A stretch of 15,592 nucleotides of DNA from Gammaproteobacteria bacterium (GTDB lineage: Bacteria > Pseudomonadota > Gammaproteobacteria > Steroidobacterales > Steroidobacteraceae): the NCBI GenBank assembly GCA_019242385.1, contig JAFAVO010000100.1, positions 1 to 15,592 of the forward strand, written 5' to 3'. Below, piece by piece: positions 1 to 6,255 of this stretch. A program made the translations under genes and the position numbers. The first letter of the stretch is position 1, and the number at the start of each line of letters is the position of its first letter. The notes beneath the pieces were generated by a model. It ran no database searches and was not told the DNA's origin. It saw nothing but the letters and a program-made list of their open reading frames with translations.

Positions 1-507
1 TACGTCTCGGTGCGCTCGCAACGCGAGATGTACGAGTATCAGATCGCCCTCGAGCGGGAGGAGCTCGCCGAGTACCCCGAGGAGGAAGCCGAAGAGCTCG
101 CGCTCATCTACCAGGCGCGCGGCGTCGAGCTCGACCAGGCGCGCGAGGTGAGCCGGGCGCTGCTCGCGAGCCCACAGGCGGCGCTCGATGTTCTGGCGCG
201 GGAGGAGCTTGGACTCAATCCCGATGACCTGGGCTCCCCCTGGCAGGCGGCCGTGTCCTCCTTCGTGGCCTTCGCACTCGGCGCCGCCGTGCCGCTCGTG
301 CCCTTCCTCGGGCGCCTCAAAGGGCCGCACGCGGTGAGCGCCGCGGTGGTGATCACGCTCCTCGCGCTCTTTGCGGTCGGCCTCGGGCTGTCGCTGTTCA
401 CCGGACGCGACGCGCTGCGCAGCGCCCTGCGCATGGTGCTGATCGGCGGCGGAGCGGGCGCGGTGAGCTACCTGGTGGGGCATGCCGTCGGGGTGGCCAT
501 CGGCTGA
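1..507 (+). CDS. VIT1/CCC1 family Fe/Mn transporter, 3' part
   Basis: The gene enters from the left edge, so its start and first membrane helices are missing; 168 codons remain, ending at TGA 505-507. The visible part begins YVSVRSQREMYEYQIALERE, matching the start of the acidic cytoplasmic metal-binding region of the vacuolar iron transporter (VIT1/CCC1) family. It continues through Glu-rich runs (EREEL, EYPEEEAEEL) and an EELGL motif. Three hydrophobic segments follow, at about residues 80-102, 110-132 and 142-168 of the fragment. Family members move Fe2+ or Mn2+ across a membrane, and the glutamates are thought to bind the metal before transport; substrate cannot be decided here. A GTG in frame at position 10 is an internal codon, not a plausible start, because homology continues upstream to the edge. 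Nothing ties it to htpX downstream, which has its own likely promoter. Confidence 0.85.
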   Translation, partial: YVSVRSQREMYEYQIALEREELAEYPEEEAEELALIYQARGVELDQAREVSRALLASPQAALDVLAREELGLNPDDLGSPWQAAVSSFVAFALGAAVPLVPFLGRLKGPHAVSAAVVITLLALFAVGLGLSLFTGRDALRSALRMVLIGGGAGAVSYLVGHAVGVAIG

Positions 508-518
508 GGCCGGCCCGA

Positions 519-558
519 GCATGGGCGGGGCTTGAAAAGCGGTTCCCGGGCCCCATGC
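519..558 (+). terminator. possible stem-loop after the VIT1-like gene
   Basis: Inverted arms gcatggg (519-525) and cccatgc (552-558) lie 12 bases after the transporter stop. There is a 26-base loop and no T-run, so this is at best a weak or Rho-assisted terminator. The right arm coincides with the proposed -10 element of htpX, so the symmetry may be incidental. Confidence 0.2.
531..556 (+). promoter_or_regulatory. sigma-32 (heat-shock) type promoter for htpX
   Basis: CTTGAAA at 531-537 is followed, 14 bases after CTTGAA, by CCCCAT at 551-556. These are the -35 and -10 elements of the E. coli sigma-32 consensus (CTTGAA, 13-17 bases, CCCCATnT) with no mismatch in either core; only the last T of the -10 differs. 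Transcription would start near 563-566, giving about 75 bases of leader before the htpX ATG at 639. HtpX is a known heat-shock gene in E. coli, so position and gene agree. This is motif matching by eye, with no expression evidence. Confidence 0.6.
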
Positions 559-638
559 TGGCAGCCATACCGCCGTAACGGTACAGTGCCGCCGGCGACA
601 GGATCCACGCATCTTTCTGGCAACTCAGGCCAATTCCC

Positions 639-1523
639 ATGAAACGCATCGTGCTGTTCATCGCCACCAACCTGGCCGTACTCCTCGTCCTCACGGTCGT
701 CGCGCGCGTGCTGGGGCTCGACACGTGGCTCGCCGAGCGTGGCGAGAGCTTCGAGGGCATTCTGGTGTGGGCCGCGCTCTTCGGCTTCGGCGGCGCGTTC
801 ATTTCGCTCGCCATGTCGAAAATGCAGGCCAAGATGTTCATGGGCGTGCAGGTGATCGGCGACTCGCCCGACCCGACCGCGCAGTGGCTGGTGTCGGTGG
901 TCGAGCGTTATGCGCGCACGCTCGGACTCGGCATGCCGGAAGTGGGCATCTTCAATTCGCCGGCGCCCAATGCCTTCGCCACCGGTGCCAGCCGTAATTC
1001 GGCGCTGGTGGCGGTGAGCACCGGATTGCTGCAGAGCATGAACCAGCAGGAGATCGAGGCGGTCATCGGGCACGAGATGACCCACGTCGCCAACGGTGAC
1101 ATGGTCACCCTTACCCTGATCCAGGGCGTGGTCAACACCTTCGTGCTGTTCCTCGCACGGGTCGTGGGCAACATCATCGACCGCGCGGTGTTCCGCTCCG
1201 AGGACGGCCGCGGCATCGCCTCGTTTCTCACCTTTTACGTGCTGCAGATCGTCTTCGGACTGCTCGCGACTCCGATCGTCATGTGGTTCTCCCGGCGGCG
1301 CGAATTCCGGGCCGATCGCGGCGGCGCTCAACTCGCCGGCACGAACAACATGATCGGGGCGCTCGAGGACCTCAAGCGCGGCCACGAGCCCCTGCCGGCG
1401 CAGCAGTTTCAGGCCTTCGGCATCGCCGATGGCGGCGTGCGCGGCGGCCTGGCGCGGCTTTTCATGAGTCACCCGCCGCTCGATGAGCGCATCGCGGCCC
1501 TGCGCGCGCTCGGCACACATTGA
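639..1523 (+). CDS. htpX: protease HtpX, membrane zinc metalloprotease (M48B)
   Basis: HtpX is an inner-membrane zinc endopeptidase that helps clear misfolded membrane proteins alongside FtsH, with its active site facing the cytoplasm. The 294 residues match the usual length (E. coli 293). The zinc site HEMTH has H145, E146 and H149; the third ligand is E222 in REFRAD, the same residue number as in E. coli. Four hydrophobic stretches are visible: about 4-24 and 40-60 before the catalytic site, and 157-180 and 197-217 after it. The N-terminus (MKRIVLF) is the family's usual one and supports the ATG, although no good ribosome binding site precedes it. The leader contains a near-consensus sigma-32 promoter. 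The stop codon overlaps the TTG start of the next gene, implying co-transcription with the flavoenzyme and lipoprotein downstream. Confidence 0.96.
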   Translation: MKRIVLFIATNLAVLLVLTVVARVLGLDTWLAERGESFEGILVWAALFGFGGAFISLAMSKMQAKMFMGVQVIGDSPDPTAQWLVSVVERYARTLGLGMPEVGIFNSPAPNAFATGASRNSALVAVSTGLLQSMNQQEIEAVIGHEMTHVANGDMVTLTLIQGVVNTFVLFLARVVGNIIDRAVFRSEDGRGIASFLTFYVLQIVFGLLATPIVMWFSRRREFRADRGGAQLAGTNNMIGALEDLKRGHEPLPAQQFQAFGIADGGVRGGLARLFMSHPPLDERIAALRALGTH

Positions 1524-2947
1524 CACTCGAGAGGGGCGCCCGGCGCGAGCGGCTACGCGCGTTGCTCGGCGCAGAGGCGGTGCTGAGCGAGCCGCAGGAG
1601 TGCGCTCCTTTCCTGCTCGATCACCTGGGTCGCTGCCGCGGAAGCGCGCTGGCCGTGGTGCAGCCGCGCTCGGTGGCCCAGGTCGCCCAGGTGCTCGAAT
1701 TCTGCGACGCCGAGCGGATCGGTGTCGTGCCGCACGGCGGCAACACCAGTTACTGCGGCGGTGCCATTCCGGATGAGTCGGGACACGAGATCGTGCTCTC
1801 GCTACGACGGCTCAACAGCATCCGCAACGTGGATCCGGAGAACTACTCGCTGGTCGCCGAAGCAGGCTGCGTGCTTGCGCAGGTGCAGGCAGCCGCCGAA
1901 ACGGCCGGCCGCTTCTTCCCGCTGAGTATCGGCTCGCAGGGCAGCTGCCAGATCGGGGGCAATCTCTCCACCAATGCCGGTGGCGTCAACGTGCTGCGCT
2001 ACGGCATGACGCGCGACCTGGTGCTGGGCCTGGAGGTCGTGCTGCCGGGCGGACGCGTGCTCGATGGACTGAGCACGCTGCGCAAGGACAACACCGGATA
2101 TGACATCAAGTCGCTCTTCCTCGGCGCCGAGGGCACACTCGGGGTGATCACCGCCGCGAGCTTCAGGCTCTTCCCCGAGGTGCGCACGCGCGCCACGGCG
2201 CTTGCCGCCATAGCGGATGTGCGCAGTGCCGTGACCCTGCTCGGTGAGTTACGCGCGGCAAGCGGGGACCGGGTCAGCTCCTTCGAGCTGATTCCGCGCA
2301 TCGGCATCGAGCTCACCGCGCGTCACATACCGGGGGTGAGCGATCCGCTGCCCGGCGACTACGCCTGGTACGTGCTGTGCGAGCTGTCTTCCTCGCGCGT
2401 GGCCGAGCCGCTCGATGCGCTGCTCGAGGAGGCGCTCGCTGCCGCACTCAGCCGCGGGCTGGTGCTCGATGCCGCGCTGGTGCGCAGCGAGCGCGAGCGC
2501 GCGGCGCTGTGGAAGCTGCGCGAGACCATCCCGGAGGCGCAGCGGCACGAAGGCGCGAGCCTCAAGCACGATATCTCCCTGCCCGTAGCCGCGCTCCCCG
2601 ACTTCGTAGCGCGCGCCGCTGCCTGGGTTGCCGAGCAGGTGCCCGAGGGGCGGCTGGTGGCCTATGGCCACGTCGGCGATGGCAACCTCCACTTCAACAT
2701 CAGTCAGCTGCCGAGTGCCGATCGTGAGCACTTTCTCGCGCGCGCCGCGCAGGTGCGGCGCGCCATCCACGACATGGTGCGTGAGTTCGGCGGCAGCTTC
2801 AGCGCCGAGCACGGAGTCGGGCGCACCAAGGTGGCGGAGCTCGAGCGCTACGCTTCGCCGGTGGAGCTCGACCTCATGCGCGCGGTCAAACGTGCGTTCG
2901 ACCCGCACGGCATCATGAATCCGGGGAAAGTACTGCGCGCATCATGA
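1520..2947 (+). CDS. FAD-binding oxidoreductase, D-2-hydroxyglutarate dehydrogenase-like
   Basis: Flavoenzyme of the GlcD/DLD/D2HGDH group (PCMH-type FAD domain plus FAD-oxidase C domain), oxidising a D-2-hydroxyacid and passing electrons to a carrier. The FAD domain spans about residues 40-215, with HGGNTSYCGG at 72-81, GGNLSTNAGG at 146-155 and LGAEGTLGVIT at 201-211. The C-terminal domain carries a metal and substrate site: H384 and H391 in GHVGDGNLH, N393, and E430-H431 in AEHGVG. R334 and K349 match substrate-binding residues of human D2HGDH. This favours D-2-hydroxyglutarate or a close analogue over lactate or glycolate, but substrate is inferred. The start is TTG at 1520, overlapping the htpX stop as TTGA. 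No ATG precedes conserved sequence, and the length (475) fits. The stop overlaps the next gene as ATGA, so translation is probably coupled on both sides. Confidence 0.88.
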   Translation: MTLERGARRERLRALLGAEAVLSEPQECAPFLLDHLGRCRGSALAVVQPRSVAQVAQVLEFCDAERIGVVPHGGNTSYCGGAIPDESGHEIVLSLRRLNSIRNVDPENYSLVAEAGCVLAQVQAAAETAGRFFPLSIGSQGSCQIGGNLSTNAGGVNVLRYGMTRDLVLGLEVVLPGGRVLDGLSTLRKDNTGYDIKSLFLGAEGTLGVITAASFRLFPEVRTRATALAAIADVRSAVTLLGELRAASGDRVSSFELIPRIGIELTARHIPGVSDPLPGDYAWYVLCELSSSRVAEPLDALLEEALAAALSRGLVLDAALVRSERERAALWKLRETIPEAQRHEGASLKHDISLPVAALPDFVARAAAWVAEQVPEGRLVAYGHVGDGNLHFNISQLPSADREHFLARAAQVRRAIHDMVREFGGSFSAEHGVGRTKVAELERYASPVELDLMRAVKRAFDPHGIMNPGKVLRAS

Positions 2948-3900
2948 GGCAATTACCGATCGCTCCCCGCTCGAGCCTGCTCGGCCTGCTGCTGATTCTC
3001 GCCGCCTGTGGCGCACATCAGGGGAGCCAGGGCGTGACTGCCGCGCCGGCGCCGAGCCACGATGCCGGCGCGGGCACCGCTGCTGACGCGCAGCTCGGCG
3101 AAGGCCCACGCATCACGCTCTCACCAGATAACGTGCACATCGAATATCGGGTCTACGGCAGCGGCGATCCGGCGGTGTTGCTGGTGCATGGCTGGGCCTG
3201 CGATGAGAACTACTGGCACGCGCAGCTCGATGCCCTCAAGGCGCGCTACACGGTGGTGACACTCAACCTCGCCGGACACGGCGCCTCCGGCGCCAACCGC
3301 ACCGACTGGTCGATGGCCAACTACGCGCAGGATGTCGCAGCGGTGGCGAGCCAGCTACCCAATCGCCACCTGGTGCTGGTCGGCCATTCGATGGGGGCCG
3401 CGGTCGCGCTGGCCGCGACCCCGCTCATCGGCGAGCGGGTGATCGGAGTGGTCACGGTCGAGGCGCTGCGCTCGGTGGGTGAGCCGCCGCTCACCTCGAG
3501 GGACATCGAGCGGCGCGTGGCGCCTTTCGACGCCGATTTCGTCGGCGCGACGCGCAACCTGGTGAGCTCCTCGCTCTTTGAGCGCGGCGCGGATGCGGCC
3601 CTGGTGCAGAAAGTCGCCTACAGCATGTCGCTGCGTCCGGCCGCGGTCGCGGTCCCGACCCTGCGCTCGCTGCTGTCGATGGACCTCGCGGGGCTGCTGC
3701 CGGCCATCCACGTGCCGGTGTATGCGATCAACTCCGATCTGCTGCCGACCGATGCGGGCCGCATTCGCCGCTCGCTTCCGGACTTCCACCTCGATGTGCT
3801 CGATCACACCGGCCACTTCCTCATGCTGGAAGACCCGGCGCGCTTCAACGCGGTGCTGCTCAAGGACCTGAGCGCCATCAGCGAGCGCGCTGCTCACTGA
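2944..3900 (+). CDS. alpha/beta hydrolase, predicted lipoprotein
   Basis: An exported serine hydrolase of the alpha/beta fold. The N-terminus is a lipoprotein signal: basic start, hydrophobic core, lipobox LAAC with C22 the predicted lipidated residue. Gly at +2 suggests outer-membrane sorting by the E. coli rule. A linker of about 30 residues rich in Ala, Pro and Gly follows. The catalytic domain (about 55-315) shows the oxyanion motif HGW (82-84), the nucleophile elbow GHSMG with S149, a likely acid D265 in NSD, and H291 in HTGHF. The substrate is unknown; families of this type include esterases, lactonases and haloperoxidase-like hydrolases. The ATG overlaps the upstream stop by four bases, so it is probably translated with the flavoenzyme. 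Its 3' end overlaps the convergent CpeT-like gene by 7 bases. Confidence 0.86.
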   Translation: MRQLPIAPRSSLLGLLLILAACGAHQGSQGVTAAPAPSHDAGAGTAADAQLGEGPRITLSPDNVHIEYRVYGSGDPAVLLVHGWACDENYWHAQLDALKARYTVVTLNLAGHGASGANRTDWSMANYAQDVAAVASQLPNRHLVLVGHSMGAAVALAATPLIGERVIGVVTVEALRSVGEPPLTSRDIERRVAPFDADFVGATRNLVSSSLFERGADAALVQKVAYSMSLRPAAVAVPTLRSLLSMDLAGLLPAIHVPVYAINSDLLPTDAGRIRRSLPDFHLDVLDHTGHFLMLEDPARFNAVLLKDLSAISERAAH

Positions 3901-4862
3901 GCGAGCTCATCGGAATCCGGAGCGAGCGAGCCGCAGCGCACCTCGAGCCAGCCGAGATCGAGACTCACCTGCTGCGCGTCCATCTGCGCCCACGCGGTGG
4001 CGAGCGGGTGCGCGCTGCCCTGCTCCTGCAGCGACAGCAGCAGCGCGTCACGATCCACCGCAAACGGCCAGTCTCGGCCGTGCAGGTTCAGCTCGAAGGA
4101 GCGGCCGTCGGGCGTGACGAAATGGCCATGACCTCCGGCCTCGTACAGCTCGAGCGTGACCAACGGCCGGAGATCGCGCGCATTGTTGCCCGATGACCAG
4201 GCGACGCGGCACGCATACAGGCGCGCCTCGTTGGGCTCGAAGCGGTCGAAGCCGATCACCTCCTGCTGCAGTTCCCCATCGCTCTGCCGCAATATCCGCC
4301 GCCGGTACCAGTAGAGGTCCTCGCCGATCACCAGCTGATAGTCGAGATAGCGTGAGGTGCCGGAGCCCGCATCGAGACAGCGTCTTCCCACCGTGCCGCC
4401 GCGAAACTGCTCACCGGAGCGGGCGAGCAGCAGATCGCAGCCCGTGGAGGCGGCGATGTCCGCACGGCTGAGCGATGCGAGCAGCGCCGGCCGGTAATTG
4501 AGATGCGTCCAGCGTTCGGCCTCGGCGAAGGTAAACAGTCGTACCCGCACCGCGTGCGGCGGTTGGGCGGCGGGCTCGAGCTGCAACAGCAGCTGCCGCC
4601 GCGGGCGCTCAGGATCGTCCTCGATGAACTCCTCGAGATACAACACGTGCGGGCCGAGCCAGGCCAGATCCACCGGTGCGATGATGGTGCGCACCCGCCG
4701 CTCGCTCGCCTGCGGCCACAGTGCCGCTCCGCGCTCGAGAGTCATCACGACCTGTTCGCTCGAGTCGCGCACCCCCGACCACAGGCGCTCGAGCGCCGCG
4801 ACATCGCCGGCTTCGACGCTGCCGCCGGCCGCCATCAGCAATGCTGCAGAAAGCGCCAGCAT
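3894..4862 (-). CDS. exported CpeT/CpcT-like (DUF1001) protein
   Basis: 322 residues. Residues 1-18 (MLALSAALLMAAGGSVEA) look like a secretion signal core ending in an Ala-rich cleavage site, but lack the usual basic residues. Residues about 20-210 resemble the CpeT/CpcT family: a YLEEF segment near 75-79, an LSRADI segment before G-C142, FRGGTVGRRC with C162, and a closing VIGFDRFEP. In cyanobacteria and cryptophytes these proteins attach or chaperone bilin chromophores on phycobiliproteins. Homologues in non-phototrophs have no established role, so no lyase activity should be assumed. About 110 further residues (215-322) with C218 and C310 lie beyond the usual domain. It is the last gene of the reductase-azurin-thioesterase unit and in the same frame as tesB, 27 bases after its stop. 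ATG 4862 is the first start after that stop. Confidence 0.7.
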   Translation of the reverse strand: MLALSAALLMAAGGSVEAGDVAALERLWSGVRDSSEQVVMTLERGAALWPQASERRVRTIIAPVDLAWLGPHVLYLEEFIEDDPERPRRQLLLQLEPAAQPPHAVRVRLFTFAEAERWTHLNYRPALLASLSRADIAASTGCDLLLARSGEQFRGGTVGRRCLDAGSGTSRYLDYQLVIGEDLYWYRRRILRQSDGELQQEVIGFDRFEPNEARLYACRVAWSSGNNARDLRPLVTLELYEAGGHGHFVTPDGRSFELNLHGRDWPFAVDRDALLLSLQEQGSAHPLATAWAQMDAQQVSLDLGWLEVRCGSLAPDSDELAQ

Positions 4863-4889
4863 CCCCCGAGCCCGCGCTGCGCGCCTCCC

Positions 4890-5753
4890 TCAGGAGACGC
4901 CCTTGCTGCGCACCAGCCCCTCCTGCGCCGCGCTGGCAATCAGGCGGCCGTCGCGCGCAAACACGCTGGCGCGCGCAAAGCCGCGTGCGCCCGAGGCGCT
5001 GGGGCTGTCCATGGCATACAGCAGCCAGTCATCCACGCGCAGCGTGCGATGGAACCACATGGCATGGTCGATGCTCGCCATCACCAGCGTCGGCCGCAGG
5101 AGCGAGGTGCCGTGCGGCAAAGTGGCGGTATCCAGCAGGAAGAAGTCCGACACGTAGGCGAGCAGCCGCCGGTGCAGCATCTCATCATCGGGCAGCGGCC
5201 CGACCGCACGAAACCAGATCTCGCGCGCCGGCGCCTCACGCCGCGGCCGCAGATACTCTATCGGGCGCACCATCCGGAATTCGAACGGCCGTGGCAGCTC
5301 GAAGAAACGCCGCACGCGTTCGGGCAGCTGCGCCAGCACCTCCGCCGGCGGACTGTCGGAGGCCGGCAGGCTCTCGGGCGCGGGCACCTCGGGCATGAGG
5401 ATCTGATGCTCGAAACCGCTCTCGGCCACCTGGAAAGAGGCGGTCATGTTGAAGATCTGCTGGCCGTGCTGGATCGCCACCACGCGCCGGTTGGAGAAGC
5501 TGTGACCATCGAGGCTGCGGTCGACCTCGTATACGATCGGTGCCTTGAAGTCGCCGCGACGGAGGAAATACGCGTGCAGCGAATGCACCACGCGCCCATC
5601 CACGGTTGCGGCGGCTGCGGAGAGCGCCTGCCCGAGCACCTGGCCGCCGAACACCTGCGGACTGCCGATGTCGCGGCTCTCGCCGCGAAACAGATTGAGC
5701 TCGAGCCGCTCGAGCTCGAGCAGCTGCAGCAGGTCCTGGAGCCGCTGATCCAT
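4890..5753 (-). CDS. tesB: acyl-CoA thioesterase II
   Basis: Hydrolyses acyl-CoA to free fatty acid and CoA in the cytoplasm; family members take medium to long chains and act beside beta-oxidation. The 287 residues form the double-hotdog TesB fold and align end to end with E. coli TesB (286). Recognisable segments are LFRGES (21-26), QVFGGQVLGQAL (33-44), HSLHAYFLRRGD (57-68), FEHQ (114-117) and IDHAMWFHR (228-236). The catalytic triad of the family (D204-T228-Q278 in E. coli) corresponds to D203, S227 and Q277, so the hydroxyl residue is Ser rather than Thr. The ATG at 5753 reproduces the E. coli N-terminus although no clear Shine-Dalgarno is present. It starts 11 bases after the azurin stop, which suggests co-transcription and perhaps translational coupling. 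Confidence 0.95.
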   Translation of the reverse strand: MDQRLQDLLQLLELERLELNLFRGESRDIGSPQVFGGQVLGQALSAAAATVDGRVVHSLHAYFLRRGDFKAPIVYEVDRSLDGHSFSNRRVVAIQHGQQIFNMTASFQVAESGFEHQILMPEVPAPESLPASDSPPAEVLAQLPERVRRFFELPRPFEFRMVRPIEYLRPRREAPAREIWFRAVGPLPDDEMLHRRLLAYVSDFFLLDTATLPHGTSLLRPTLVMASIDHAMWFHRTLRVDDWLLYAMDSPSASGARGFARASVFARDGRLIASAAQEGLVRSKGVS

Positions 5754-5764
5754 GCGCGCCGAGG

Positions 5765-6229
5765 TCAGCCGAACTTGAAGGTGCCGTGCATCAGGGCGTT
5801 GTGGCCTGGAAAGGTGCAGAGGTAGCGGTAATCGCCGCCGGCCTTGAGGCCTGAGGTCGGGAAGGTGACGCTGGTCGTCTGGCCGCCACCGACGACCTTG
5901 GTGTGGGCAATCACGCGCTTGTCGCCGGGCTGCACGTACTCGTTGGCAAGGCCGGCACTCATGCTGGCGTTCGCAACCGCGTTGTAGTCCGCGCCGCTCA
6001 CCAGCACCCAGTTATGCCCCATCGCCTCGCGGGGAAGCTTGCCCGCGTGGTGCAGAGTGAGGATGACCTGCGTACAGCTCGCGGGCACACTCAGGCTCTG
6101 CTTGTCGTATTGCATCTGATCGTTGGCGGTGATCTCGAGCTGGCACGGGTCGGCGGCGTGCGCGAAACGTGGCAGAGCGAGCGCTGCACAGAGCACCAGG
6201 GCGAGGGCGAGACTGCGCATCAGGGTCAT
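5765..6229 (-). CDS. azu: azurin, periplasmic blue copper protein
   Basis: Small type I copper electron carrier of the periplasm. The 154 residues comprise a signal peptide (about 1-26, hydrophobic core followed by RFAHA) and a mature domain matching Pseudomonas azurin throughout (ANDQMQYD, MGHNWVL, RVIAHTK, TFPGHNALMHGT). After subtracting 26, every copper ligand falls on its Pseudomonas number: G45 and H46 (71, 72), C112 (138), H117 (143), M121 (147). The disulphide pair C3-C26 is also present (C29, C52). The reading frame stays open far upstream, but the strong ribosome binding site at 6236-6243 fixes the start at ATG 6229. Azurin usually shuttles electrons between cytochromes c and nitrite reductase or peroxidases; no such partner is in the window. 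It sits 26 bases after the reductase gene and 11 before tesB. Confidence 0.97.
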   Translation of the reverse strand: MTLMRSLALALVLCAALALPRFAHAADPCQLEITANDQMQYDKQSLSVPASCTQVILTLHHAGKLPREAMGHNWVLVSGADYNAVANASMSAGLANEYVQPGDKRVIAHTKVVGGGQTTSVTFPTSGLKAGGDYRYLCTFPGHNALMHGTFKFG

Positions 6230-6235
6230 GGTGGC

Positions 6236-6243
6236 CTTCCTCC
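6236..6243 (-). promoter_or_regulatory. ribosome binding site of azurin
   Basis: On the minus strand GGAGGAAG lies six bases before ATG 6229. This is the clearest Shine-Dalgarno on the minus strand, and it selects this start over the longer open frame that extends upstream through the reductase gene. Confidence 0.8.
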
Positions 6244-6255
6244 GGATCGGGCCGA

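Noticed and set aside
1520..1525. TTGACA at the htpX/flavoenzyme junction as a -35 box
   Set aside because: The following 30 bases are GC-rich with no -10 element, and the genes overlap, so an internal promoter is not supported.
468..1526. A 352-residue open frame opposite htpX
   Set aside because: It is an antisense shadow; htpX carries all zinc ligands on the plus strand.
3894..3900. Overlap of the convergent hydrolase and CpeT-like genes as a regulatory device
   Set aside because: A 7-base tail-to-tail overlap involving both stop codons is common in compact genomes and needs no special explanation.
4503..5825. A 440-residue plus-strand frame over tesB and the CpeT-like gene
   Set aside because: It is an antisense shadow with His/Arg/Gln-rich, domain-free translation; tesB on the minus strand is certain.
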